Shown: positions 7,884 to 16,446 of the stretch, one piece after another | Numbering within the stretch: position 1 is the stretch's first letter | Layout: the number at the start of each line of letters is the position of its first letter | Assembly (NCBI RefSeq): GCF_000523235.1 | Contig: NZ_CP006850.1 | Span: forward strand, 1,488,001-1,552,000 | From: Nocardia nova SH22a | GTDB taxonomy: Bacteria > Actinomycetota > Actinomycetes > Mycobacteriales > Mycobacteriaceae | Direction: 5' to 3' | DNA length: 64,000 nucleotides | Translations under genes and position numbers: made by a program | Notes under the pieces: model-generated | Seen by the model: the letters and a program-made list of their open reading frames with translations, nothing else | Told to the model about the DNA's origin: nothing | The model's database searches: none

Positions 7884-8845
7884 TCGTCGGTGTCCTGCGT
7901 GAAACGGCCGCCCGGGAGCGGCGGGTCGCGCTGATCCCGGAAGATGTTCGGCGCCTGACCGATTCGGGTGTCCGGGTGGTCGTGGAGGCAGGCGCCGGGC
8001 GGGCCGCCGGATTCGCCGAGGCGGACTATCGGATCGCCGGGGCGACGATCGCGGCCGACCCCGCCGGTGTGGTGGCGGCCTGCGATGTGCTGGCCTGGGT
8101 GAAGCCGACGGCACACGATCTGCGGACGATGGCCCGGCGGCCGGGGCTGGTGCTGATCGGATTCCAGGATCCGCTGTATCGCGCGGCGCAGATCGACGAG
8201 CTGCGGGCGCTGGGGGTGGAATCCCTTGCCTTCGAACTGTTCTCCGGAACCTCCGACGAACTGGACGCTCTGTCGGCGATGAGCCGGATCGCCGGAGGTG
8301 TGGCCTATCTGGCGGGGCGGCGACTGGTGCCGCGCACGGTGCACCGGCCGGTGCGCTCGCTGATTCTCGGCTGCGGCCGCGCCGGTCGGGCGGCGATCGG
8401 CGCGGCCGCCGCCTGCGGAGCCGAACCGCCGATCGTGCTGGCGCGCCGCGACGATCAGCGCGCCGCGGCAGACGCGCAGGGCCCGAACATCTTTCACCGC
8501 GTGCCCGAGATCGGCGTCGCGCAGGTGCTCGAACACATCCGCGCGGCCAAGCCCGACCTGGTCTTCTGCGCCGCGGTGCGGCGCGGGCACCGGGCGCCGC
8601 TCCTGGTGGATCGTGCCGCACTGGACGCGCTCGGCGACGGCGCGGTCGTGGTGGATCTGACCGCGAAGGCCGGTGGCAACTGCTCGGCGACCGTCACCGA
8701 TGCCACCGTGGTCCTGGACAACGGCGTCGTGGTGACGCATCGATCGAACTATCCCGCGCGTCGGCCCGCCCAGGCCAGCCGGGCGTACAGCGCGGCGGTT
8801 GCTGCGGCGATACTGAGTCTGTCCGCGGACCGTCGACCCTGGTGA
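7880..8845 (+). CDS. Alanine dehydrogenase / PntA-like NAD(P)-binding protein
   Basis: 321 residues. The N-terminus (VGVLRETAARERRVALIPEDV) and VLAWVKPTAHDL match the alanine dehydrogenase/transhydrogenase-alpha N-domain; ILGCGRAGRAA is the dinucleotide-binding Gly motif; the C-terminal GGNCSATVTD followed by NYPARRPAQAS is the arrangement of PntA. No gene for the membrane partner PntB is nearby and there is no C-terminal membrane part, so it is probably not part of an energy-linked transhydrogenase. In this operon an amino-acid dehydrogenase or cyclodeaminase-type role next to the aminotransferase is plausible but inferred. Confidence 0.78.
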   Translation: MIVGVLRETAARERRVALIPEDVRRLTDSGVRVVVEAGAGRAAGFAEADYRIAGATIAADPAGVVAACDVLAWVKPTAHDLRTMARRPGLVLIGFQDPLYRAAQIDELRALGVESLAFELFSGTSDELDALSAMSRIAGGVAYLAGRRLVPRTVHRPVRSLILGCGRAGRAAIGAAAACGAEPPIVLARRDDQRAAADAQGPNIFHRVPEIGVAQVLEHIRAAKPDLVFCAAVRRGHRAPLLVDRAALDALGDGAVVVDLTAKAGGNCSATVTDATVVLDNGVVVTHRSNYPARRPAQASRAYSAAVAAAILSLSADRRPW

Positions 8846-8910
8846 GGGTGCGGCGGTTCCGCGCCCGGACGGCCGCCTCGCAGGCCCGGCGGGACTCCGA
8901 CGCCGCGGGC

Positions 8911-9546
8911 CTACCGGGCTTCGAAGGCTTCCGCGACGATCGGGCGGACCCGATCCATCCCGCTCCCCGGGCTCTCCCGCTGCACGGAGGTCATGTCGAC
9001 GTCGGGGAGTCCGCAGGCCACCGCCCAGCGCCAGGGTTCGAGATCGCCGTCGACGTTGAGGGCGAATCCGTGACTGGTCACACCGCGGCTCTGCCGCATT
9101 CCGATGGATACGATCTTGCGACCCGTTTCCACGGTCCAGACGCCCGTGAGCAGCTCCGAGCCGGGTGGGGTGTCGCGCCGCTGGGCCCGGATGCCGAGTT
9201 CGCCGAGGGCGGCGACCAGACGGTGCTCGACCTCGCGGATGTAGTCGACCACGCCTTCACCCTCGTCGAGCTTCACGATGAGATATCCGACCAGCTGGCC
9301 CGGGCCGTGATAGGTGAGCTGCCCGCCGCGGGTGGTCTCGACCACGGGAATGCCGTGCTCGGGATCGGGCAGATGGGCGTCGGGCGTGCGCCGGCCGATC
9401 GTGTACACCTGCGGGTGGCTCAGCAGCCACAGGGTGTCGGCCAGCTCGTCGCGTTGCCGTCGCTGTACCAGTTCGACCATGTGCGCCATGGCCTTGTCGT
9501 AGTCGACGAGTTCGTCCTGGATCAGTGACAGCGGCCGTGACCTCAT
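8911..9546 (-). CDS. lipB: Octanoyltransferase LipB
   Basis: 211 residues, the usual LipB length. It transfers octanoyl from acyl carrier protein to lipoyl domains, the first step of lipoate synthesis, in the cytosol. Visible motifs: HPQVYTIGRR, TTRGGQLTYHGPGQLVGY, the lysine-containing GRKIVSIGM with SHGFALNV, and ACGLPDVDMTS with the probable nucleophilic Cys. The segment TTRGGQLTYHG differs slightly from the common RGGDVTYHG. lipA, often next to lipB in mycobacteria, is not within the window. The neighbour upstream is a DUF475 membrane protein, separated by 43 bases. Confidence 0.93.
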   Translation of the reverse strand: MRSRPLSLIQDELVDYDKAMAHMVELVQRRQRDELADTLWLLSHPQVYTIGRRTPDAHLPDPEHGIPVVETTRGGQLTYHGPGQLVGYLIVKLDEGEGVVDYIREVEHRLVAALGELGIRAQRRDTPPGSELLTGVWTVETGRKIVSIGMRQSRGVTSHGFALNVDGDLEPWRWAVACGLPDVDMTSVQRESPGSGMDRVRPIVAEAFEAR

Positions 9547-9589
9547 GATCCGAGAATACGACCACCGCGGCGGGGCGCCGCCACGGCGC

Positions 9590-10882
9590 TCAGAATGCCT
9601 CGGTGTTGAGCTTGTCGCGTCGTGGAAGTGCCCTGGCCCGCAAGGTCATCCGGTCCAGGGCGAATTCGCCGTCCAGTTCGCTCAGGTCGACCTCGTCCCG
9701 CAGTGACATGTCCGCGGCTTCGGGTGCGAGGGCCGGTGCGTCGGCGGGCCGGGCGCCCTCGGCCGGTGCGCCGGTGGTCGCGGGATCGGCCGCCGGGGTG
9801 CCGACGATCGGCGATTCGGCGATCTGCGTGGCCGGATGCCGCCTGTTGTGGATGAGGCTGCTGACATAGGCCGCGACGATGATGCCCACGCCCAGCAGGC
9901 CGGTGACCATCTCGTTGAGGTGGTGGCCGGTGGAGACGAGCAGGACCGCGGCCAGGGCGCCGATCGCCCAGTGCGCGCCGTGTTCGAGGTAGATGTACTC
10001 CGACAGGGTGCCCTTGCGGACCAGATACACCGTGATCGAGCGGACGAACATCGCGCCGATCAGGCCCAGGCCGAGGGCGATGATGATCGGATCCGCGCTG
10101 ATCGCGAAGGCCCCGATCACCCCGTCGAACGAGAACGACGCGTCCAGCACTTCGAGGTAGATGAAACCGAAGAAGGCCGCCCGCCCGGTCAGCAGTGCGG
10201 CGCGAGACGGCCCGCTGTGGTTCTCGTTCTCGAAATGCGCGCCCAGACCGTCCACGAGGAAGTAGGTCGCCATACCGAGCGCTCCGGAGACCATGACCAC
10301 GTCGGCCTTGGTGTTCGGCGCCAGGAAGCCCGCGGTGAGCACCAGTGCGATCAGCGCGATGACGATGGCGAACGTCGAGAACCGCCCGATCCGGGCGAGC
10401 GGCCGCTCCAGCCAGCTCAGCCAGGTGACCTCACGCGGCGTGCAGATGAAGTTCAGGAACAACAGCAGCAGGAACATGCCGCCGAAGGTCGCGATCTTGG
10501 GATTGGCGTCGTTGAGCAGGGTCTCGTAACTCGGTGTGCCGTCCGGGAAGAACGGGGCGCCGTGGGCGGGCGGATTCATCGCCAGGTCCAGGGCGCGGAT
10601 CGGATCCAGGTGCGCGCCGACGCCCACCACCACCAGCGGAAACACCAGGCGCATACCGAAAACCGCGACGACCATGCCGAGCGTCAGGAAGATGCGCTGC
10701 CAGAACTCGCTCATCCGTTGCAGCACACCGGCGTTGACGACGGCGTTGTCGAACGACAGGGACACTTCGAGGATTCCGAGTGCTGCCACGAGCACCACCG
10801 CCTCGACCCCGCCGTACAGCAGCGCGACTACCAGTGACGCCGCGGCGACGATGAACGACAGGGCGAAAACTCGCACGAACAT
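9590..10882 (-). CDS. DUF475 family (TerC-like) integral membrane protein
   Basis: The start at ATG 10882 gives MFVRVFALSFIV, which matches how DUF475 proteins begin; an in-frame upstream extension to 10936 looks non-native. There are about nine hydrophobic segments. The conserved acidic ILEVSLSFDNAVVNA and, later, LEVLDASFSFDGVIGAFAI motifs are the two SFDNA/SFDGV signatures of the TerC-like family, linked to tellurium resistance and metal-ion handling. The last ~100 residues are an Ala/Pro-rich, probably disordered cytoplasmic tail ending in charged residues. A TerD gene is about 9 kb away, not in an operon with it. Confidence 0.87.
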   Translation of the reverse strand: MFVRVFALSFIVAAASLVVALLYGGVEAVVLVAALGILEVSLSFDNAVVNAGVLQRMSEFWQRIFLTLGMVVAVFGMRLVFPLVVVGVGAHLDPIRALDLAMNPPAHGAPFFPDGTPSYETLLNDANPKIATFGGMFLLLLFLNFICTPREVTWLSWLERPLARIGRFSTFAIVIALIALVLTAGFLAPNTKADVVMVSGALGMATYFLVDGLGAHFENENHSGPSRAALLTGRAAFFGFIYLEVLDASFSFDGVIGAFAISADPIIIALGLGLIGAMFVRSITVYLVRKGTLSEYIYLEHGAHWAIGALAAVLLVSTGHHLNEMVTGLLGVGIIVAAYVSSLIHNRRHPATQIAESPIVGTPAADPATTGAPAEGARPADAPALAPEAADMSLRDEVDLSELDGEFALDRMTLRARALPRRDKLNTEAF

Positions 10883-11005
10883 GCCGATGCCTTTCGTCAA
10901 TCCGACACCCGCGGGGGTTACGACTCCGCGGGTCACAGCAATCAGAGTGCTCGCAACCCTGACATCGATTGTGACAGTTGAAGCGGCCGAACGACAATCG
11001 TTGCG

Positions 11006-11494
11006 CTAGTACCAACCGTGGGACTGCCAGAAGGCCCAAGCCCCGTCCGGCCCACCGTACCGCTCGATCATGTAGTCGTAGGCCCAGCGTATCTGGGTCA
11101 CCGGATTGACCAGCCAGTCGGGTCCCGCCGCGGCCATCTTCTCCGGCGGCAGCGCCTGTCCGAGGCCGTAAGCACCGGATTTCGGGTTGACGGCGTAGGG
11201 ATTCCAGCTGCTCTCGTGACTGATCACGCTGTCGAAGGCGGGGAATTGCGGGAGCGGGACGATGGTCAGTGCCACCGCCCTGGCCGGCAGGCCCAGGATC
11301 GCCCCGGCCGATCCCGACGCCATGGATCCGGTGGCCGATCCGGACGCCGAGCCGGAGGCGTCGGCGCAAGCGCTGCCGCACTGGGCCTGCGCGGGCGCCG
11401 CCAGGGTGACCGATGCGGCTGTGACGCACATCGCACAGATCATCGTCCAGGCGGCCGTGCGGGCGCCGTGGAACGCCGATGTAGCTTGCGTCAC
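11006..11494 (-). CDS. Secreted transglycosylase-like (SLT-fold) protein
   Basis: 162 residues if started at GTG 11494, which gives a clean signal peptide (TAAWTMICAMCVTAASVTLA then APAQA). A Gly/Ser/Ala-rich linker with a Cys pair (QCGSACADA) leads to a C-terminal lysozyme-like domain: FDSVISHESSWNPYAVNPKS with the candidate catalytic Glu of HESSW, AYGLGQ, and IRWAYDYMIERYGGPDGAW. The protein probably acts on peptidoglycan outside the membrane. Longer in-frame starts up to 11749 would bury the signal peptide and are rejected. Confidence 0.85.
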   Translation of the reverse strand: MTQATSAFHGARTAAWTMICAMCVTAASVTLAAPAQAQCGSACADASGSASGSATGSMASGSAGAILGLPARAVALTIVPLPQFPAFDSVISHESSWNPYAVNPKSGAYGLGQALPPEKMAAAGPDWLVNPVTQIRWAYDYMIERYGGPDGAWAFWQSHGWY

Positions 11495-11909
11495 AATTGC
11501 GCTACGGCCGGATGTAGTGCCGCCGGGTGGCGGCGAAATAGCCGGGCGGCTGACAGGCGTGTCCGGCGCCGCGCGATTCGGTGTCCGATCGGCCCGAATT
11601 TTGGTCTGATTTGTCGGATGGGCCGGAATTCGAACGGGTTCCGAACGAGTGTCGAACGGGTTTCGGGGCGCGCACATCGTCAACTCGGTCCTTCCGCGTC
11701 GACTGGTCGAGCTTGTGGAGTCGGTAACGCGATGGATCGAGCAAACCACCGGTAATCCCGAGATGTCCGGATTGCGGTCGGTGTGTCCGGGTTCGTCTTC
11801 CCGGCCGGGCTCGGGGTATGTGCGGGAGGTGTCGCACGGTATGTATAGTTGGCCTCAGCAACTAGTTGTAGATGCTAATCAAATGTCGCGGGGAGAAGGA
11901 AACTCGATC
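11495..11909. other. Divergent intergenic region with MarR operator
   Basis: This 415-bp region lies between the divergent transglycosylase-like gene and marR. Apart from the TAGTTG inverted repeat at 11846-11868 and a strong Shine-Dalgarno (GGAGAAGGA at about 11892) in front of marR, I see no RNA or protein gene in it. Confidence 0.5.
11846..11868. promoter_or_regulatory. Inverted/tandem TAGTTG operator before marR
   Basis: TAGTTG-N7-CAACTA at 11846-11864 matches the element at 1966; here a third half-site overlaps, making CAACTAGTTG (11859-11868) a perfect palindrome. It lies about 40 bases before the marR start, the normal place for an autoregulatory MarR site. Confidence 0.65.
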
Positions 11910-12401
11910 ATGGTCGTTGAGGCCTGTGATCCCGCCGGCATCGCGGAACAGGATGTGGCCGATCGACTCGGCGCACAGCTGGTCCGGTTGATGCGGGCGA
12001 TCGGCAGAACCAAATCGCACATAGCCAAGTACGGTCCGGACGGTCTGGAGCGGCTGGCCTATGCGGTGCTGTTCTGCCTGGTCCACGACGGTCCGCAGCG
12101 CACGGGGAAGCTGGCGGACACACTGCATGCCGAAACGTCGACCATCAGCAGGCAGACCAGGTCGCTGGTGGCGCACGGCCTGGTGGAACGCCGGGCCGAT
12201 CCGGTGGACGGGCGCGCATGCGTGCTGGCGCCCACCGCCGAAGGGGTGCGGGTGTTCGAGGAGAACCGCCGCAACCGCAACCGCTGGCTGGCCGAGGTGA
12301 TGGCCGATTGGCCCGAATCAGAACGGGCGCAATTGACCGATCTCCTCGAGCTGCTCGTCAGCGGCATCGAAAAATCCACTGCTCCAGCCGATTCGAATTA
12401 G
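11910..12401 (+). CDS. MarR-family transcriptional regulator
   Basis: 163 residues. ATG 11910 has a good ribosome-binding site 9 bases upstream; longer in-frame starts would cross the operator. Winged-helix MarR features: LAYAVLFCLVHDGPQRTGKL, the recognition helix ETSTISRQTRSLVAHGLVER, and the wing DPVDGRACVLAPTAEG. It should bind DNA as a dimer and release it when a small hydrophobic ligand binds. Only 10 bases separate it from the MFS-fusion gene, and the operator lies in its own promoter, so autoregulation and control of the exporter are likely; the identical site at 1966 suggests control of the distant paralogue in trans. Confidence 0.9.
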   Translation: MVVEACDPAGIAEQDVADRLGAQLVRLMRAIGRTKSHIAKYGPDGLERLAYAVLFCLVHDGPQRTGKLADTLHAETSTISRQTRSLVAHGLVERRADPVDGRACVLAPTAEGVRVFEENRRNRNRWLAEVMADWPESERAQLTDLLELLVSGIEKSTAPADSN

Positions 12402-12411
12402 GGCCAGGTAC

Positions 12412-15084
12412 ATGACGACTGCGACTACGCAGGCTCCGGCGGCGCCGCCGGGCCCCGTTGCGACACAGGCGGATAGGAGTCCCTATCTGTCGCATCGGCA
12501 GATTTTGACTATTTTGTCCGGTTTGTTGCTGGGGATGTTCTTGGCGGCGCTGGATCAGAATATTGTGAGTGTGGCGATTGTTCGGATCGCGAATGATTTG
12601 CATGGTTTCGATCAGCAGGCGTGGGCGACGACGGCGTATTTGATCACGGCGACGATTTCGACGCCGTTGTATGGCAAGTTGGCCGATATTTATGGTCGTA
12701 AGCCGTTTTATCTGTTGGCGATCGGTATTTTCGTGGTGGGTTCGGCGGCGTGTACGTTCGCGACGTCGATGTACGAGCTGGCGGGGTTCCGTGCCTTCCA
12801 GGGTCTGGGCGCCGGTGGCCTCATGTCACTGGCGATGACCATCGTCGGCGATATCGTCCCGCCTCGTGAACGCGCCCGCTACCAGGGCTACTTCATGATG
12901 GTGTTCGGCACCTCGACCGTTCTGGGCCCGGTGCTCGGCGGCCTGTTCTCCGATTACGACGTCCTGTGGGGTATCGACGGCTGGCGCTGGGTGTTCCTGG
13001 TGAACGTGCCGATCGGCGTGATCGCGCTGGCGGTCGTCGCGAAGGTGCTCAACGTCCCGCACCAGCGGCAGAAACTCAATGTCGACTGGTGGGGCGCCAT
13101 CGCGCTGGCGATCTGCGTGGTGCCGCTGCTGATCGTCGCCGAACAGGGCCGCAGCTGGGGCTGGGGCTCCGGCGATTCCGTCATCTGCTACATCATCGGC
13201 GGGCTCGGCCTGCTGTTGTTCATCGGTGTGGAATACCTGATGAAGGATTCCGCGCTGATCCCGCTGCGGCTGTTCAAGAACTCCACCTTCTCGGTCGTGA
13301 TGATCGGCGGATTCATCGTCGGTATCGCGATGTTCGGCGCGATCAGCATGGTGCCGCTCTACCTCCAGGTGGTGCGCGGTTATTCGCCGACCGAGGCCGG
13401 TCTGCTGATGCTGCCGCTGGTGATGGGCATCATGGTCGGCTCGCTGATCTCGGGCCAGGTCGTCAAGCGCACCGGGCGCTACAAGATCCTGCCGGTGATC
13501 GGCACCTTCCTGGTGACGGTCGGCGCGCTGCTCTACGCCCAGCTGCACTTCGACAGCGCCATGTGGCAGGTGCTGGCGATCGGCGCACTGGTCGGCCTGG
13601 GTCTGGGCTGCTGTATGCAGACGCTGATCATCGCGGCCCAGAATGCCGGTCCCCGTTCGGATATGGGTGTGTCGACCGCGTCGGCGACCTTCTTCCGGCA
13701 GGTCGGCGGCACGCTCGGTGTCGCGGTGTTCCTGACGATCCTGTTCAACCTGCTGCCGCACAAGATCACCGACGCCTTCGGCGGACATCTGCCGCCGGGA
13801 CTGGACGCCGGCAAGCTGAACCAGCTGCAGGCCAACACCGCGGGCATCGCCTCGCTGCCACAGCAGATCAAGGATCCGATCCTGATCGGTTTCACCAACT
13901 CGATGCACGGTGTGTTCTACGCCGCGGCAGGCGTGGCCCTGCTGGCCTGCATCATCATGGCGTTCATGAAAGAGATTCCGCTGCAGGACGCTTCGGCCCC
14001 CGCACCGGCGCCGAAGGATCCGCTCGAGGCCGCCGAGGCCGAGTGGGCCGAGGACCAGGTCTGGGAGGGCGCCGCGCAGGCGATCTCCGAGCCCGAGCCG
14101 GTGCTGGCCGCTGCCGCGGCCGGTCGCCATGCGGCGGGCAACGGTCATGAACCACATCGAATTGCGGAGGTTTCGGCAATGACCAATTCCCCTGTCGTCA
14201 ACTCCCACGGCAGCGGCCACGCCATCGGCGGGCAGGTGCAGCGGGCCGACGGGCGACCGGTAGCGGGCGCCGCGCTGACACTGATCGACCAACGCGGACA
14301 TCAGGTTTCGCGGGCGACCGGCGACGGCAGCGGACGTTATTCGATCGAGCCGCCCGCCGCGGGCAACTACGTGCTGATCGTGTCGGCGAACGGACATCAG
14401 CCCGCCGCGGTCAACGTCACCGCGGACGGCCGTACCCAGCGGCTCGATCTGACGCTGCAGGGCTCCGGCGAACTGTCCGGTGTGGTGCGCTCGGCCGGTG
14501 CGGGCCGCCCGGTGGCCGGTGCCACGGTCACCCTGACCGATCTGCGCGGTGAGGTCGTCGGCGCGGCGGTCACCACCGAGGGCGGTGACTACACCTGCCA
14601 CGGCGTCGTCTCGGGTACCTACACCCTGGTCGCGGTGGCCGAGCACATGCGTCCGGCCGCGACGGCACTGGTCGTCCCCGACAGCGGTCTGCTCCGGCAC
14701 GACATCGAGCTGAGCCCGCTGGCGATGCTGACCGGAACCGTGCTCGCCGACGGCGGCGTGGTCCCGGACGCACAGGTCACGGTGCTCGACCGGTCGGGCA
14801 ACGCGGTCGCCACCGCGCGCACCGACGAGAACGGCCGCTACGAGCTGACCGATCTCGCCGAGGGCGAGTACACCGTGGTCGCACGCGGCTATCCGCCGGT
14901 GACCAGCGGAATCACCGTCGGCGGCGGCGAGCTCGAGCACGATGTGCGGCTGGGTTACGAGGCCGGGGAAGCCACGGACAACGGTCACGGCGTGAACGGT
15001 GTCTCGGCCAATGGAGAAAGGAACGGGATCCGGCACAATGGTGCGGAGCCCAGTGGTGTCGATCAGAACACGGAGCTGTCATGA
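12412..15084 (+). CDS. MFS (DHA2-type) exporter fused to three carboxypeptidase-regulatory-like domains (paralogue 2)
   Basis: 890 residues with the same plan as the protein at 2092: a DHA2 transporter (about 25-530, same LAALDQNIVSVA, GKLADIYGRKP and FMKEIPLQD landmarks), an acidic linker containing an internal Met-rich start-like segment, then three transthyretin-like repeats from about residue 600 to 850 and an Asn/Gly-rich tail. It is the middle gene of marR / MFS / yceI; its stop overlaps the yceI start (ATGA). With 14 helices both ends should be cytoplasmic, so the accessory domains would lie inside the cell, unusual for this fold. Substrate is not known; a hydrophobic compound is likely given the MarR and YceI partners. 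Confidence 0.9.
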   Translation: MTTATTQAPAAPPGPVATQADRSPYLSHRQILTILSGLLLGMFLAALDQNIVSVAIVRIANDLHGFDQQAWATTAYLITATISTPLYGKLADIYGRKPFYLLAIGIFVVGSAACTFATSMYELAGFRAFQGLGAGGLMSLAMTIVGDIVPPRERARYQGYFMMVFGTSTVLGPVLGGLFSDYDVLWGIDGWRWVFLVNVPIGVIALAVVAKVLNVPHQRQKLNVDWWGAIALAICVVPLLIVAEQGRSWGWGSGDSVICYIIGGLGLLLFIGVEYLMKDSALIPLRLFKNSTFSVVMIGGFIVGIAMFGAISMVPLYLQVVRGYSPTEAGLLMLPLVMGIMVGSLISGQVVKRTGRYKILPVIGTFLVTVGALLYAQLHFDSAMWQVLAIGALVGLGLGCCMQTLIIAAQNAGPRSDMGVSTASATFFRQVGGTLGVAVFLTILFNLLPHKITDAFGGHLPPGLDAGKLNQLQANTAGIASLPQQIKDPILIGFTNSMHGVFYAAAGVALLACIIMAFMKEIPLQDASAPAPAPKDPLEAAEAEWAEDQVWEGAAQAISEPEPVLAAAAAGRHAAGNGHEPHRIAEVSAMTNSPVVNSHGSGHAIGGQVQRADGRPVAGAALTLIDQRGHQVSRATGDGSGRYSIEPPAAGNYVLIVSANGHQPAAVNVTADGRTQRLDLTLQGSGELSGVVRSAGAGRPVAGATVTLTDLRGEVVGAAVTTEGGDYTCHGVVSGTYTLVAVAEHMRPAATALVVPDSGLLRHDIELSPLAMLTGTVLADGGVVPDAQVTVLDRSGNAVATARTDENGRYELTDLAEGEYTVVARGYPPVTSGITVGGGELEHDVRLGYEAGEATDNGHGVNGVSANGERNGIRHNGAEPSGVDQNTELS
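12487..12782 (+). repeat. 296-bp tract identical to 2158-2453 (copy 2)
   Basis: Perfect partner of the tract in the first MFS gene; identity stops sharply at both ends (mismatches at 12486 and 12783). The second shared block is at 13611-13679. Outside these blocks the two genes differ at many third positions, so recent gene conversion or strong constraint on this DNA is implied. Confidence 0.93.
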
Positions 15085-15902
15085 GCGGTCTATCCGCACA
15101 GGTTCGCAATCCCGAAGGCTGGCCGGTGCCGGGCGCGCTGCTGACCGTGACCGATCTGAACGGTCGTCAGCTCGCCCGCGCGGTGGCCGATGAGACCGGG
15201 GCCGCGGTGACCGAGGCGCTGCCCGCGGGCATGCACACCGCGGTGGTGACCGCGCCCGGTTATCAGCCGGTGGCGCAGATCGCGCGGATCTCGGCCTCCG
15301 GGTCGGGGCAGCTGGGCACGGTGTCGCTGCAGTCGGAGGCCAGCTCCGTCGGCACGCCCGCGCCCGGCATCTGGACCATCGATCCGGTGCACTCGAATGT
15401 CGTGGCCACCGCCCGGCATCTGGGCATCGCGAGTATCAAGGCGCGCTTCCCGGAGGTGAACGGCCGCCTGGAGGTGGCCCGGAACTTCGAGCAGACAACG
15501 GGTTTCGCGGAAATCAAGGCCGCCGCCATCGACACCGGCATCGGTATGCGCGACGACCACCTGCGGTCGGCGGAATTCCTCGATGTCGAGCACTATCCGC
15601 TGATCGGCTTCACCGGGTCCGGACTGCGGCGCACCGGCGCCGACACCTGGGTGATGGCCGGTTCGCTGGAGTTGCACGGACAGAGCCGCGCGGTGGAGCT
15701 CGACCTCACCTACGGCGGTTCGGGCCCAGATCCGTGGGGTGGCGTCCGAGCGGCCTTCCACGCCGAAACCCTGTTGCACCGCAACGATTTCGCGATCGAC
15801 TACAACGCGATGGTCCGGGCCGGTGTCGCGGCGATCGGCACCACGGTGAAGATCGATCTGGACATCGAACTGGTGCAGGGAGATTCGCTGCCGCAGATGT
15901 GA
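15081..15902 (+). CDS. YceI-family lipid-binding protein with N-terminal carboxypeptidase-regulatory-like domain
   Basis: 273 residues. Residues 1-90 are a transthyretin-like repeat (AQVRNPEGWPVPGALLTVTD, LPAGMHTAVVTAPGYQPV) of the same type as on the adjacent transporter. From about 97 follows a YceI lipocalin-like barrel: GIWTIDPVHSNVVATARHLG, then VNGRLEVA, DHLRSAEFLDVEHYPLIGF, GSLELHGQSRAVELDL, and RNDFAIDY. YceI proteins bind polyisoprenoid or amphiphilic lipids in their barrel and are usually exported; this one has no signal peptide, so it is probably cytosolic. Coupling to the exporter (4-base overlap, shared domain) suggests that it hands a lipid-like substrate to the transporter. Confidence 0.88.
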   Translation: MSGLSAQVRNPEGWPVPGALLTVTDLNGRQLARAVADETGAAVTEALPAGMHTAVVTAPGYQPVAQIARISASGSGQLGTVSLQSEASSVGTPAPGIWTIDPVHSNVVATARHLGIASIKARFPEVNGRLEVARNFEQTTGFAEIKAAAIDTGIGMRDDHLRSAEFLDVEHYPLIGFTGSGLRRTGADTWVMAGSLELHGQSRAVELDLTYGGSGPDPWGGVRAAFHAETLLHRNDFAIDYNAMVRAGVAAIGTTVKIDLDIELVQGDSLPQM

Positions 15903-15919
15903 GGCGCGCGGCCCGCGGC

Positions 15920-16243
15920 TCAGCTCGCGTGCCGCTCCGGAATGACCCAGATGTGCGCGAGAGCGGGAAGTTCCATGGTGGCGGCCGCCGGATCGACCTC
16001 CGGTACGCCTGCCTGGGGATACCAACGACTCACGCCCGCAAGCGGATTCGCCGGGGCGATCGGATCGAGGTATAGCTCGATGGTGTCGGAGAACGGATCG
16101 ACCATCGCGGCGTGCCGCCCGGACGGCGCGGTGCGCGCCGGAATGCGGAGCCGGTCGATGAAGTCGTCGACGGAGCTGTATCCGGCCTCGTAGATCTCAG
16201 CCAGCAATCGTTCGGCGGGAGACGGGGCGGGAGAGCGGCGCAT
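15920..16243 (-). CDS. Small protein of unknown function (107 aa)
   Basis: Begins with ATG at 16243 (MRRSPAPSPAERLLAEIYEA) and is convergent with the YceI gene, 17 bases apart. A short helical start is followed by a Pro/Asp-rich part (DPFSDTIELYLDPIAPANPL) and a hydrophobic end (LPALAHIWVIPERH). No export signal or membrane helix. Codon use matches the neighbours, and antisense frames are poor. Family not recognised. Confidence 0.6.
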   Translation of the reverse strand: MRRSPAPSPAERLLAEIYEAGYSSVDDFIDRLRIPARTAPSGRHAAMVDPFSDTIELYLDPIAPANPLAGVSRWYPQAGVPEVDPAAATMELPALAHIWVIPERHAS

Positions 16244-16292
16244 ACTGTCCCTCGATCTATCGGTGTTTCACAATAGGTGCCTGTTCAGGGGC

Positions 16293-16323
16293 GATGGGGG
16301 CCGTCGGGGACGCAGCCCCCATC
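16293..16323 (-). terminator. Hairpin downstream of the PucR-type gene
   Basis: A perfect 9-bp stem (GATGGGGGC / GCCCCCATC) with a 13-base loop lies about 120 bases past the stop of the minus-strand regulator gene. No clear T-run follows, so termination is a guess based on position and stem strength. Confidence 0.4.
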
Positions 16324-16446
16324 TGACCTGATGTTGCGACAGCGGGAAGCTGTGGGCATGGCAACCCGCTCTGCAAGCCCCGAGCAACCGGGGCAGTTCG
16401 AGCGTAGGCCAACTCGGAGCAACCGCACGGCATTTCGGCCGAAACT

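Noticed and set aside
7880..8845. True energy-linked transhydrogenase subunit
   Set aside because: No pntB or membrane part nearby and the operon partners point to amino-acid chemistry.
12826..15036. 736-codon open frame on the minus strand under the second MFS gene
   Set aside because: Antisense shadow caused by high third-position GC; composition is not protein-like.
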